From assembly GCA_041521345.1 (NCBI GenBank), contig JBGOHB010000024.1: DNA of 64,000 nucleotides; one strand, 5' to 3'. This DNA is from Virgibacillus_N oceani_A (GTDB lineage Bacteria; Bacillota; Bacilli; Bacillales; Amphibacillaceae). The notes under the pieces were generated by a model. That model saw only the letters and a program-made list of their open reading frames with translations, made no database searches and was not told the origin of the DNA. Shown here piece by piece: positions 8,771-17,547 of the stretch. A program made the position numbers and the translations under genes. Position 1 is the first letter of the stretch, and each line of letters opens with the position of its first letter.

Positions 8771-9142
8771 TCACTCCTCATATAAAATCTTCAATAATTG
8801 CTGCAGTTCATCAAGTGGCAGCCCAATTTCCCTGCTGTTCGTGATGACCGCACTCAGCTGCTCCTCAATAACCTTTAGCTTCTTCTCCCTGATGACCTCT
8901 AAGTTTTGCTCTGCGACAAAAGAGCCTTTTCCAACAATGGAATAGATAAATCCTGCTTTCTCCAATTCCTCATAGGCACGCTTTGTCGTGATCACACTAA
9001 TTTTCAGATCCTTTGCGAGCTGACGTATGGAGGGCAGAGACGTCCCCTCCTGAAGATCACCTGATAAAATAGACGATTTAATCTGTTTCGTAATTTGTTC
9101 ATAAATCGGCTCCTTTGAACTGTTGGAAATAATTATTTGCAT
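8771..9142 (-). CDS. YtrA-subfamily GntR transcription regulator
   Basis: A 123-residue repressor. The winged helix occupies residues 10-75: PIYEQITKQIKSSIL, LPSIRQLAKDLKISVITTKR as helix-turn-helix, then the wing YSIVGKGSFVA. The short C-terminal tail of about 45 residues (two helices for dimerisation) is the hallmark of the YtrA subfamily, which has no large effector domain. It overlaps or abuts the ATPase gene. Members repress their own ABC operon and are relieved by envelope stress. A matching AT-rich palindrome lies upstream at 9391-9409. Confidence 0.9.
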   Translation of the reverse strand: MQIIISNSSKEPIYEQITKQIKSSILSGDLQEGTSLPSIRQLAKDLKISVITTKRAYEELEKAGFIYSIVGKGSFVAEQNLEVIREKKLKVIEEQLSAVITNSREIGLPLDELQQLLKILYEE

Positions 9143-9165
9143 GCTAATCCCTCTTCTTTATTTTC

Positions 9166-9342
9166 TCATTTGCTCTTTCTAATTTGGGACACACCATATA
9201 TCACCCCAAATATAACAACCCCTGCAAAAACGAGTGTATTTGTTATTGGCTCACTAATTCTCGGTATGGCGTCCTGAAAAACTTTTAAAAAAACGAGTAA
9301 ACCAACGGTAAAAATAATTCCAATGATCGATACTTGTTTCAT
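9166..9342 (-). CDS. Small two-helix membrane protein, first gene of the GntR/ABC operon
   Basis: A 58-residue protein, MKQVSIIGIIFTVGLLVFLK, then a polar loop with ISEP, a second helix LVFAGVVIFGVIYG and a basic end QIRKSK. The ATG at 9342 follows GGGAGG by 9 bases; the longer start at 9378 lacks a site. It is 23 bases upstream of the regulator and so first in the operon. Small membrane proteins at this position occur in YtrA-type operons, but the function is not known. Confidence 0.7.
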   Translation of the reverse strand: MKQVSIIGIIFTVGLLVFLKVFQDAIPRISEPITNTLVFAGVVIFGVIYGVSQIRKSK

Positions 9343-9384
9343 TGTTTCTTTCCTCCCTGGGTGGGTACTGAAAATCATATATTT

Positions 9385-9421
9385 ACATAATGTATATATA
9401 ATATATACACATTATATACAC
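9385..9421. promoter_or_regulatory. Candidate YtrA-type operator
   Basis: TGTATATA-TAA-TATATACA at 9391-9409 is a near-perfect palindrome, flanked by further ACATTATATACA sequence. It lies about 50 bases upstream of the first gene start at 9342, where the autorepressor should bind. Its AT richness also fits a -10 region, so it may overlap the promoter. Confidence 0.5.
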
Positions 9422-9583
9422 ATATGAAACATCTCGCAACCCTTATATTTGAAACATCCTTAAAAATAGAATAAATGCCTGATACAATTTTGTTTAAAAC
9501 TCGACGCTAGGGCTTTTATCTACAGCTGCTTTATGATGAATAAAGAAAAGAAATCTTTTACAATACCTGCTTTAAACACATAT

Positions 9584-9628
9584 AACCAGCAAAAACCCTA
9601 TTAAATCGGGGGTTTTGCTGGTTATTTT
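9584..9628. terminator. Terminator after natB
   Basis: AACCAGCAAAAACCC and GGGGGTTTTGCTGGTT form a long stem with a short loop. It lies about 50 bases beyond the natB stop on the minus strand. T residues follow mainly on the plus strand, so it may work in both directions. Confidence 0.6.
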
Positions 9629-9677
9629 CCAATTCGATGCTGCAGATGACTTTAAACATAAGATTTTATAATTACCG

Positions 9678-10841
9678 TTAGTCCATCACCCATCTATCCT
9701 TCATAAATAATATTCTGCTGATGATCAAGACGACGACAACAACTATCAAATTGCTGACAACCGTAATCAGGATATGCTCATAATTAACTATGCCAAAAAG
9801 TAATTCTTTAATCAGGCTGAAAAGATTCAGAAAAGGTATGGCAAAATGGATAAATGAAAGCTCATTCACACCTACACCTGTAATGACCATAATTGGAAAA
9901 ATCACGAGCATCATCACAGGTGTACTATAGCTTTGTGCTTCCTTCACCGTTTTACCGATAATACTGGTCAGCATTAATAAAGAGGCAGTGAACATGGCGT
10001 AAACAATGGATATGACAACTCCCCCCCCAATAATTACATATGTCTGACCTTCTAATGAATCGGAAACGGCTTCCTGCAAATGAACCGTAAAAAATTGAAT
10101 TTCCAATGCTACAACGAGCAAGGTTACGATACCAATAATAGATCCAATGGAAACAATGGTCAGCCATTTTGCTAAAAGCATCGTGGAACGATTGACGGGT
10201 GTCATGAGTAATGCTTCCATTGTTTTCCTTTCTTTTTCCCCGGCAAATAAATCTGCCGCAGCTGGACCTGCTCCTATCCCGATGGCAAGCGCCAGCATTA
10301 ACGGAATAAGCATCGCTAACAGATTAATATTTGGATTTTCCGCTGAAATCTCCCTTTCTACCAGATTAATAGGCTCCACCACACTCGGATCTATCCCTTG
10401 TGATTGAAGATTTTCAGCAACTATATTTCTCTCATACAACTGCAGATGCGAAGTAACGATGGACATTAAAGTAGCTGAATTCTGACTAAACGAATCACCA
10501 ACAATTGTTGCTTCCACCTGACTTCCACTTATGATTTCCGACTGAAAATCATCCTCCAATAAAAGTGCTGCATGTGCTTCCCCTTCCAGCACTGCCTGTT
10601 CCGGCTCTTCCGATTTAATGATTTCAATATTTTCGTTCATCGAGAGAATACTTTCTTCTTCTGTACCGATGGAAGATGCCACAGCCAGGTTATATGTTTC
10701 ACCTTCATCGCCGGAAATCATACTCTCATAGAAAAAAGTCATCGCAGTCATCATCAGGATAGGGACCAAAACCGTTAATAATAAAGTCCTTCGATCCCGG
10801 AAAGCATCCTTCATTTCTTTCATATAGATTTTACGAAGCAT
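9678..10841 (-). CDS. natB: NatB-like ABC sodium exporter permease
   Basis: A 387-residue ABC-2 permease. After helix 1 (TLLLTVLVPILMMTAMTFFY) it has a large extracytoplasmic domain (about residues 40-170), then five or six helices including GIGAGPAAADLFAGEKERK, the conserved EKE motif of NatB/YhaP-type permeases. Length matches B. subtilis NatB (386). The ATG at 10841 lies inside the end of natA (11-base overlap) with AGAGGTGG upstream, so translation is coupled. NatAB extrudes Na+ in B. subtilis. The symbol depends on the regulator pair next door. Confidence 0.8.
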   Translation of the reverse strand: MLRKIYMKEMKDAFRDRRTLLLTVLVPILMMTAMTFFYESMISGDEGETYNLAVASSIGTEEESILSMNENIEIIKSEEPEQAVLEGEAHAALLLEDDFQSEIISGSQVEATIVGDSFSQNSATLMSIVTSHLQLYERNIVAENLQSQGIDPSVVEPINLVEREISAENPNINLLAMLIPLMLALAIGIGAGPAAADLFAGEKERKTMEALLMTPVNRSTMLLAKWLTIVSIGSIIGIVTLLVVALEIQFFTVHLQEAVSDSLEGQTYVIIGGGVVISIVYAMFTASLLMLTSIIGKTVKEAQSYSTPVMMLVIFPIMVITGVGVNELSFIHFAIPFLNLFSLIKELLFGIVNYEHILITVVSNLIVVVVVLIISRILFMKDRWVMD

Positions 10842-11583
10842 AATTACCGCCACCTCTAACTAATTTACTCATAAATATATAATTTAAATCCCTGCTGTCC
10901 TCAGTTTCATAGAGTTCTTCAATATCCCCATGATAAATCAATTCTCCTTTATGAATCATGGCAACATCATCACATAGTGAGGCAACCTCTTCCATAATGT
11001 GGCTGGAAAAGATAATTGTCTTTTCTTCCTGTTTTAGCTGTTCAACCAGCTGACGGAAAACATTGGATGCCGTAATATCAAGGCCGGTTGTCGGTTCATC
11101 AAAAAGAATAATATCCGGATTGTGAACCAATGTCCTGGCAATGGCCATTTTCTGCCGCATCCCTTTTGAAAAACCTCCTACTTTCCTATTTAAATAATCT
11201 CTCATGCCAAACATTCTCGTTAATTCATCGATTCTCACCTTCGATTCATGCTTGCTCAACCCGAATAAAGCTGCAAAGTATTCCAGATTTTCTTTTGCAG
11301 TTAGACGGTCATATAAACCCGTTTCTCCGCCAAATAAAACGCCAATTTTTTTCTTGATTTCTTCAGGCTTTTTCACGGTGTCATATCCGTCAACCAATAC
11401 ATGTCCTGCGGTTGGCATCAATAACGTAGCTATTGTCCTTAACAAGGTTGTTTTCCCGGCACCATTCTCACCGAGCATCCCGACCACCTGTCCCTTTTCG
11501 ATTGTCAGAGACACGTGATTCAGTGCCGTAACCGAAACCTTTTTATCCTTAAATCTTTTTGTCACTTCATGAACTTCAATCAT
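10831..11583 (-). CDS. natA: NatA-like ABC sodium exporter ATPase
   Basis: A 250-residue ATPase with Walker A GENGAGKTT, signature GFSKGMRQKMA, Walker B IILFDEPTTGLD and switch His in FSSHIMEEV. The start is the ATG at 11583 (MIEVHEVTKRFKDKK) with AGAGGTG upstream; an in-frame extension to 11811 overlaps natR and is not real. Length matches NatA (246). Divergent from the LytTR two-component genes that in B. subtilis (natK-natR) control natAB, which supports the assignment. Confidence 0.85.
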   Translation of the reverse strand: MIEVHEVTKRFKDKKVSVTALNHVSLTIEKGQVVGMLGENGAGKTTLLRTIATLLMPTAGHVLVDGYDTVKKPEEIKKKIGVLFGGETGLYDRLTAKENLEYFAALFGLSKHESKVRIDELTRMFGMRDYLNRKVGGFSKGMRQKMAIARTLVHNPDIILFDEPTTGLDITASNVFRQLVEQLKQEEKTIIFSSHIMEEVASLCDDVAMIHKGELIYHGDIEELYETEDSRDLNYIFMSKLVRGGGNYAS

Positions 11584-11644
11584 TTTTTCACCTCTTTTAG
11601 CTGCTGTCTTTAGTTTACTGAAAAACAGCTTGATAATCTCTGTA

Positions 11645-11708
11645 CATGTCGTGAAAATGTCTTTTCTTGTCTTGAATTGGCCACATCCGTTATTGGGAAT
11701 GTTATAAT
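11645..11708. promoter_or_regulatory. natA-natR intergenic control region
   Basis: Three direct TGTC boxes begin at 11647, 11658 and 11668, spaced 11 and 10 bp, as expected for a LytTR-domain regulator bound on one DNA face. A good -10 (TATAAT at 11703) has no -35 at normal distance, suggesting an activator-dependent promoter for natR. The same boxes could serve natA in the other direction. Confidence 0.45.
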
Positions 11709-11742
11709 GAGGTGAAAACACATTGATTGGGTGAAGGACAGC

Positions 11743-12444
11743 ATGCTGAAAATTGGGCTTGTAGATGACAGAACGATTGATTTGGATAAAATGGAAGGAA
11801 TTGTTTCCCAACTGGAAGGGGTGGAGATTATTTTTTCCACGACTTCTGCAGAAGAAGCCTATGAACAGATAAAAAAAGAGGAAATTGATCTTTTGATTGC
11901 AGATATTGAGATGCCGAACCTGTCCGGTTATGAGCTAGCGGATATTATCCATTCTCATGCGCTTGACATAGCGGTAATTTTTGTGACGGCAAAAAGCAGC
12001 TATGCGGTGCACGCTTTTGAATTAAATGTTCAGGATTATATAATGAAGCCCTACGCCAAGGAAAGATTAATGACTTCCATCCAACGAATCATGGATAAAA
12101 TGAAAACTTCCGAAATTACCGGCAGGCTTTATATTAAAAGTAAAAACGATATTCACATTATCCAGAAAAAAGACATTATTTTTATTGAGCGTACAGGCCG
12201 ATCATCCACCATTCATACGAAAACGAACAATATCAAAACCTATCAGACATTAAACGAACTGGAAGGGGAACTGAGGGAAAGGGATTTTATTCGCTCCCAT
12301 CGATCTTTTATTATAAATATCCATTACGTGATAAACTTTTCGTTGTATGCAAAAAACTCCTTTGTCGTCACCTTTGAAGGAATTGAGGAGAAGGCTATCA
12401 TTACAAAGGATAAAGTGAATTTTTTGCAGGATAATTATTTTTAA
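11743..12444 (+). CDS. natR: NatR-like LytTR response regulator
   Basis: A 233-residue response regulator. The receiver domain (1-120) has the acidic pair in GLVDD, the phospho-acceptor Asp in LLIADIEMPN, the Thr/Ser in VIFVTAKSS and the Lys in YIMKPYAKERL. The LytTR DNA-binding domain (130-233) contains IIFIERTGRSSTIHT and FIRSHRSFIINIHYV. The ATG at 11743 has GAAGGA upstream; a GTG four codons earlier is possible. The kinase gene follows 30 bases on. It should be phosphorylated by that kinase and control natAB. Confidence 0.85.
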   Translation: MLKIGLVDDRTIDLDKMEGIVSQLEGVEIIFSTTSAEEAYEQIKKEEIDLLIADIEMPNLSGYELADIIHSHALDIAVIFVTAKSSYAVHAFELNVQDYIMKPYAKERLMTSIQRIMDKMKTSEITGRLYIKSKNDIHIIQKKDIIFIERTGRSSTIHTKTNNIKTYQTLNELEGELRERDFIRSHRSFIINIHYVINFSLYAKNSFVVTFEGIEEKAIITKDKVNFLQDNYF

Positions 12445-12474
12445 TCGCATACGTTTTGGGAGGTGGTGAAATTT

Positions 12475-13443
12475 TTGAGCAGCACTTTGCTTTATTGGGT
12501 CTACATAGCCATATTTGGGTTTATTCACTTGCAGGCATTACCATTTGAAATGCCGATATTAGTTACGGCTTTACTGGTAGCCTTGCTGGTATTTTTGCTA
12601 TATAAACGCGTTATCCTGTTTATTTCGGAACTTGGAGTCCTTTGGAATGCATTATTATATGGACTTCAGCCTTTAATACTTATTATGTATTTTGTTGCGG
12701 CACCTTCGTGGCTTTATCTTATTCCTTTTATTTTATTTATTGGTGTTGAACTGATTAGACAAGGTTTATCTGAAAAAATGAGTATTTTAAACATGCTTGT
12801 GGAAAATAATGAAGCCGAGCGCGAGCGGATGAACGAAACATTCCTGGCTGTGCGCAGTGAAAGGCATGACTTTCTCAAACACGTATCAGCCATTCATTTC
12901 ATGCTGGAAAATGACCAATATTTGGAAGCGAAGAAATATTTGGACGGGTTGGTAGAAGGGTATGAAGAAACAAATTTGTCCATTAAAGGAGAGCGAGGCA
13001 CAGTGGCGGCCATTCTTCACCAAATGTATAAACGTGCCAAAGCCTCAGGAATTGATATTGTATATGACATAGATATTCCTTTATCAACACTGCCGCTATC
13101 TGATAAGGAGATGACTGCATTACTTGACAATTTGTTATCAAATAGTATCGAAGCTGCAGAAGAATGGCAGGATAATAATCAATCACAGGCAATGCTTTCC
13201 CTTGAATTCAATAAACGGAGCGGGTTGTATATCATTATTTGCAGGAATAAAACAATACCAGTGCCAAATGACATTTTGGATAATTTATTTCACTCCTATG
13301 GGATGACTACGAAATCGGATGGCCATTCCGGACTGGGTACAAAACAAATTCACGATATTGTGATAGGCCATCATGGGTTTCTTGACTTTGTACATAAAGA
13401 CGAGCAGTTTACAGTGAAAATAAAGATCCCGGCTATTCATTAA
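12475..13443 (+). CDS. natK: NatK-like GHKL sensor histidine kinase
   Basis: A 322-residue membrane kinase. The first 110 residues are hydrophobic with about four helices and almost no extracellular loop, so it probably senses within the membrane. The H-box is ERHDFLKHVSAIH near residue 128 (the SRHDxxN-type box of AgrC/NatK kinases, with Lys where Asn is usual). The N-box is LLDNLLSNSIEAAEEW and the G-box SGLGTKQIHDI. GGGAGG upstream fits the TTG at 12475, though GTG codons at 12463 and 12466 overlap the ribosome binding site. Partner of natR. Confidence 0.8.
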   Translation: MSSTLLYWVYIAIFGFIHLQALPFEMPILVTALLVALLVFLLYKRVILFISELGVLWNALLYGLQPLILIMYFVAAPSWLYLIPFILFIGVELIRQGLSEKMSILNMLVENNEAERERMNETFLAVRSERHDFLKHVSAIHFMLENDQYLEAKKYLDGLVEGYEETNLSIKGERGTVAAILHQMYKRAKASGIDIVYDIDIPLSTLPLSDKEMTALLDNLLSNSIEAAEEWQDNNQSQAMLSLEFNKRSGLYIIICRNKTIPVPNDILDNLFHSYGMTTKSDGHSGLGTKQIHDIVIGHHGFLDFVHKDEQFTVKIKIPAIH

Positions 13444-13463
13444 TCAGCCGGGAATTATATTTT
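13427..13463 (+). terminator. Terminator of natRK
   Basis: TCCCGGCT/AGCCGGGA with a 10-base loop containing the natK stop codon, then AATTATATTTTA. The U tract is imperfect. Confidence 0.6.
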
Positions 13464-13648
13464 ACTATCTGCTGCAAGTCCAGCCCGTCTACAGGTCAGA
13501 TAAAATGTTCTGAAACGGAAGCAAATCAATTTCCGTCTCTTCTATTATTGTAACGATACCTTTTGCAAGCTTCTTCAATATACGCTGATTCGACGATCTC
13601 AAATGCAAATCCCCATGTGAACTTTCACCAATCTACCATGTTTTAAAC

Positions 13649-14446
13649 TTATCTATTTGCTTCCAGGATTCGCTGAGGATGGGTGTATATATTCAGTTTA
13701 TAGCCTCTTGCAAAACCGATAACGGTAATGCCCAATTCATCTGCCAATCTTAACGCTAAATCCGTTGGTGCAGACTTGGAGAGAATAATACCTGCACCGA
13801 TTTTAGAGATCTTTAGTAACACCTCTGAAGAAACCCGGCCACTAAACACGATCAATTTATCCTTTACAGTAATCCGTTCCTTTAAAATATAACCATAGAC
13901 TTTATCCAGCGCATTATGCCTGCCTATATCCGTATAAACAGTCAATAATTCATTAGTAGCAGCAAGCGCTGCATTGTGCACACCACCCGTTCGCTTAAAT
14001 TGATCAGAGTTTGTTTGCAGCTGTCTCATCAGGTCATAACACCGACCCACAGATAAAGAAAGGTTACTCGTAATGGTTTTAGCCGTCTTCACATCACTCT
14101 TAAAATAAAACTGTCTACTCTTGCCACAGCACGAACCAATTACTCGCTTCGAATAATCTTGCTGAGAAAGATCAAGCGTTTTATAAGTTTCAACATAAGC
14201 AAATCCCATCGTTTCATCTATACTTATATCTTTAATCTCCTTCGTCCAGCGGATGATTCCCTCTGAAGCAAGGAACCCGATCAAAAGCTCTTCTAGATCA
14301 GATGGAGAGCAAACCATCGTTGCAAACTCTTCCCCATTTAAAACAATTGTCAGGGCAAATTCAGCTGCAACTTCTTCATCATAAATGGCCATCGACATTC
14401 CATCAAAACGAATCGCCTCCCAACCATTCAAATTAATAACACTCAA
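13649..14446 (-). CDS. fdhD: FdhD, formate dehydrogenase sulfurtransferase
   Basis: A 265-residue protein. FdhD carries sulfur from IscS to the molybdenum cofactor of formate dehydrogenase. The reactive cysteines are in VIGSCCGKSRQF (near residue 125), the Cys-Cys form seen in Firmicutes rather than the enterobacterial Cys-Gly-x-Cys. TGGVHNAAL and TDIGRHNALDKV are the conserved nucleotide-site motifs, followed by FSGRVSSEVLLKI. The start is a TTG at 14446 with GAGGGTGATGG upstream. Its natural client gene, immediately upstream, is only a broken remnant. Confidence 0.93.
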   Translation of the reverse strand: MSVINLNGWEAIRFDGMSMAIYDEEVAAEFALTIVLNGEEFATMVCSPSDLEELLIGFLASEGIIRWTKEIKDISIDETMGFAYVETYKTLDLSQQDYSKRVIGSCCGKSRQFYFKSDVKTAKTITSNLSLSVGRCYDLMRQLQTNSDQFKRTGGVHNAALAATNELLTVYTDIGRHNALDKVYGYILKERITVKDKLIVFSGRVSSEVLLKISKIGAGIILSKSAPTDLALRLADELGITVIGFARGYKLNIYTHPQRILEANR

Positions 14447-14461
14447 ACCATCACCCTCTAA

Positions 14462-15130
14462 CTAGTTTCCATTTCAAGTTCTTCAATCCGTTTCTCTACG
14501 TCACTTATCCTTTTGAGCAATATACGTTTCCGCTTTTTCAATTATTACTGCTGCATTATATTCCGGAATCCCTGCCAAGTCTTCATATACACCATTAAGC
14601 ACATTCTCTTCTGGCCAATGAACCTCGACATTTCCAATTTTTAGATGAACAAATTTAGCGTTACCGTTAAACATACCTTTTAATATTCAGTTCTTTTCCA
14701 TCTTCTTCATCCATTAAGACATCACAACGTTCCGCATTATTAAATGGATCTTTTTCATCATAGATCATCGAATTAAATTGCTTTCCACGACGTGTTGTTA
14801 CATAAATATGTCCTTCTGGTTTGCGCAGCTTCGGTAAGCCCATGGCAATTAAATTCCCTTTTCCGTCAGGCGTTGGACAAATACTTTCTTCGCATAACCA
14901 TGCACCACCCCATTGTAAACATCCCCACGATCTTTAAGATGCTGTATTCCTTCACAATTCGGAGCTTCTTTAGCAATTTCTTCACGGATTTCAAAAGTAT
15001 CCTTAAAATCTATTAACTCCTGTGCCTCAGGCATAACTCTTTTAGCCAATTCTACATATATTTCCCATTCTGACCGCACTTTTCCCATGGACTTAACGTC
15101 GGACCCTAATGAATTCCTATACTTCTTTTG
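14462..15130 (-). pseudogene. Remnant of a formate dehydrogenase alpha subunit (C-terminal third)
   Basis: Three minus-strand frames in succession give recognisable pieces of a molybdopterin oxidoreductase C-terminus. The first (about 15130-14930) reads GSDVKSMGKVRSEWEIYVEL. The second (about 14925-14672) includes CPTPDGKGNLIAMGLPKLR and AERCDVLMDEEDG. The third (about 14672-14501) includes GNVEVHWPEENVL and GIPEYNAA. At least two frameshifts and an internal deletion separate them, and the catalytic N-terminal two thirds is absent. The remnant starts directly after the MFS stop codon. So the enzyme is gone here while fdhD and the transporter stay intact. Confidence 0.8.
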
Positions 15131-16400
15131 TAACCCCTTGAACTTTAAAAGTCTCTTTTTGCTTACTTTGTAACCTCTTAATATCAAGACGAATCCAAAG
15201 TGAAAGTGCAAAAGCAATAACGAACATAAAACCAAAGATTACCATTGTTATATTATAACTATTCGTTGAATCATATATTAGTGATAGTAGAATTGGCCCT
15301 ACCACTCCAGCCATGGCCCATGCAGTTAAAATGTAGCCATGAATTGCACCTAACTGTTTCGTACCAAACAAGTCGCCAATATACGCTGGCACGGAAGCAA
15401 ATCCGCCACCATAACAAGTCAAGATCGCGAACAATAAAATTTGGAATAAGATGGGGTTAGTCGCATATGGCAATATGAAAAAAGCAACAATCTGGATCAC
15501 GAAAAAGGTCGTATAGACATTTGGACGTCCAATATAATCCGATAATGATGCCCAGCCCAGTCTTCCACCACCATTAAACACACCTAATATACCTACCATA
15601 GCTGCTGCTGCAATTGCGGTCATACCCGCAATCTCCTGTCCCATTGGCGAAGCAACCGCTAAAATTGCAATGCCACAAGTTACATTAATAAATAACATGA
15701 ACCATAATAACCAAAAACGTCGTGTTTTAATGGCTTCTTTTGCTGTAAGTTGGGAAAGATCCTTGTTTATTTTCCCTTTACTGGCAGCTGCTTCTTGTTT
15801 TTCCTTAAACCCTTTTGGTGCCCATCCATTCGGCGGTGGTGATAAATATTGTGCCGAAGCTGTCATTACAATAAAGTAAACAGCTCCTAAAATGAGAAAT
15901 GTAATTGGAATACCGATAGATTCAATGAGGGAGGCAGCCGCTGGACCACTAATCATGGCAGCAAACCCAAAACCCATAATTGCAAGTCCTGTAGCAAGTC
16001 CGCGACGATCCGGGAACCATTTCACCAGTGTGGAAACTGGGGTAATATATCCTATTCCTAACCCAATACCACCAATAATTCCATAGAAAAAATATAGTAA
16101 TAGTAATGATTCCATCATTGTAGCAAACCCGGAACCAGCAACGCCAATGCCAAAGAAGATAGCAGCAATCATCCCCGATTTCCTTGGCCCCCACTTTTCA
16201 ATAAATCTTCCCATAAATGCTGCTGAAAACCCCAACATAAAAATAGCAATACTAAATGCCGTGGACACTTGCGTTTGTTCCCAGCCATACTGATTAACCA
16301 TTGGATTAGTGAATACACTCCACGCATATGCAGACCCAATGGATAAGTGAAGACCTACCGCTGCAGCAGCAATCAGCCACCGATTCTTAACCTTGTCCAT
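15117..16400 (-). CDS. OFA family MFS transporter (oxalate/formate antiporter type)
   Basis: A 427-residue, 12-helix major facilitator. HLSIGSAYAWSVFTNPM in helix 1 and GIGLGIGYITPVSTLVKWFP in helix 4-5 are signatures of the oxalate/formate antiporter (OFA) family. FNGGGRLGWASLSDYIGR is the loop after helix 8. GGGAGG lies 9 bases upstream of the ATG. Neighbouring formate dehydrogenase remnants and fdhD make formate or a related monocarboxylate the likeliest substrate. Confidence 0.88.
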   Translation of the reverse strand: MDKVKNRWLIAAAAVGLHLSIGSAYAWSVFTNPMVNQYGWEQTQVSTAFSIAIFMLGFSAAFMGRFIEKWGPRKSGMIAAIFFGIGVAGSGFATMMESLLLLYFFYGIIGGIGLGIGYITPVSTLVKWFPDRRGLATGLAIMGFGFAAMISGPAAASLIESIGIPITFLILGAVYFIVMTASAQYLSPPPNGWAPKGFKEKQEAAASKGKINKDLSQLTAKEAIKTRRFWLLWFMLFINVTCGIAILAVASPMGQEIAGMTAIAAAAMVGILGVFNGGGRLGWASLSDYIGRPNVYTTFFVIQIVAFFILPYATNPILFQILLFAILTCYGGGFASVPAYIGDLFGTKQLGAIHGYILTAWAMAGVVGPILLSLIYDSTNSYNITMVIFGFMFVIAFALSLWIRLDIKRLQSKQKETFKVQGVTKEV

Positions 16401-16472
16401 AAAAATCCTCCCTTGAATAAAAATTTAAATAATTTAAAATCTTACTGAGAATTTTATCATGTAGGCGTCTAC

Positions 16473-16532
16473 ACAACAAGGGGACAGAGGGACAGGAACA
16501 TTGTCCCAGCAATTGGGCAATGTTCCTGTATC
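16473..16532. repeat. GGGACAGAGGGACAG dispersed repeat, copy 1
   Basis: GGGACAGAGGGACAGGAAC followed by ATTGTCCC, then an inverted GGGCAATGTTCCTGT. A related copy lies at 20912-21010. Such small palindromic elements are scattered in Bacillaceae intergenic DNA. Confidence 0.6.
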
Positions 16533-16543
16533 TAGCTAGACTG

Positions 16544-16577
16544 GAAAAAAGCCGCCTCCCACATCAGAAGACGACTT
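16544..16577 (-). terminator. Terminator after the ureohydrolase gene
   Basis: On the minus strand GTCGTCTTC and GGGAGGCGGC pair around a TGATGT loop and are followed by six T. Confidence 0.75.
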
Positions 16578-16585
16578 CACTCCTG

Positions 16586-17542
16586 TTAATTTCGCTCATG
16601 CAATATATTCCCAGCCAGTGCATACAGCACAGCATAAGATACAAAATGCGAAGAATTATCATTTGTATCCTGCTGCGGGTATACCTCCACATAATCCATG
16701 CCACGAACGCCCATTTTTGCAAATGCGTGCACCAGCTCAAGCAACTCATAGGAAGTTAATCCATTTCCATCCACCGGTCCTCCTGGGTTGAAGGCAAAAT
16801 CCAGCACGTCACTGCAAATACTTAAGTAAACGGCTTCTGTTCCTTTGCTTGCCATTTCATATACTTTTTTTGCTAGTTCATCCAAGCTACCTGCTTTTCG
16901 AATATCTCTAATCGTCACTGTGTTAGCACCAGCTTTTAGCGCATATTGCCCTGTTTCCGGCCGGTTGCGAGGACCGTGAATGCCAAGATGTACAATACTT
17001 TCGTTCCTCACACTTTCACTTTCGTAAATTCGGTGAAAAGGAGTATTCCTTGCATAAATCTCTCCATCATATTCTTTCGCATTATCGTAGTGAGCATCCA
17101 AATGTATGATTCCCACCTGGCCATCTACTTCCTCACTTAATGCTTTGACAATCGGGTAAGTTATCCCATGATCCCCGCCTAAAGCAACCGGGAATTTATC
17201 CGTTTTCCATACATTACTTGCAAAGTCTTCAATCCGGCGCATCGTTTCCTTCGTGTCTGCCGGAACAACATCGACATCTCCTAAATCACCAATAGAATAA
17301 TGGGAAAAAACATCGATATCGTCCAGTTCAGGCAAATATCCCGAATAACGTGCAGAATTTAAACGGATCACTTTCGGACCAAGCTCACAGCCGGTATAGT
17401 CTCCCCAGGTGACAGCGCCTTCCCAAGGGACACCATAAACCAATACATCTTTTGCCGAGGCCATTTCATCATTAATATTCACTTTCTTACCATTTAAAAA
17501 ACAAGGTGTGTTGCCATATATCCTGTCCTGACTCATTTTCAC
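16586..17542 (-). CDS. Ureohydrolase (agmatinase/arginase) family protein with altered metal site
   Basis: A 318-residue enzyme of the arginase fold, which hydrolyses guanidino compounds to urea with two Mn or Ni ions. Metal motif 1 is GGDHGITYP, motif 2 HLDAHYDN (both complete). Motif 3 is usually SFDxDxxDPxxxPG; here it reads LSICSDVLDFAFNPG, so the first bridging Asp is Cys and the Pro after the last Asp is Phe. VEVYPQQD replaces the usual VEVNPxxD. The substrate is therefore not safely agmatine. Six bases downstream of an SSF symporter gene, probably cotranscribed, so the symporter may bring in the substrate. Confidence 0.85.
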   Translation of the reverse strand: MKMSQDRIYGNTPCFLNGKKVNINDEMASAKDVLVYGVPWEGAVTWGDYTGCELGPKVIRLNSARYSGYLPELDDIDVFSHYSIGDLGDVDVVPADTKETMRRIEDFASNVWKTDKFPVALGGDHGITYPIVKALSEEVDGQVGIIHLDAHYDNAKEYDGEIYARNTPFHRIYESESVRNESIVHLGIHGPRNRPETGQYALKAGANTVTIRDIRKAGSLDELAKKVYEMASKGTEAVYLSICSDVLDFAFNPGGPVDGNGLTSYELLELVHAFAKMGVRGMDYVEVYPQQDTNDNSSHFVSYAVLYALAGNILHERN

Positions 17543-17547
17543 CCTCC

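Noticed and set aside
10831..11811. A 326-residue form of the NatA ATPase
   Set aside because: The first 76 residues have no similarity to ABC proteins and overlap natR; the ATG at 11583 has a proper ribosome binding site.
14849..15235. A 128-residue protein read through the MFS end into the FDH remnant
   Set aside because: Its first third is antisense-free overlap with the transporter gene in another frame; only the later part is FDH-like, so it is a remnant, not a gene.
16520..16759. Short frames overlapping the end of the ureohydrolase gene
   Set aside because: Shadows of the real gene with Cys/His-rich composition typical of antisense frames.
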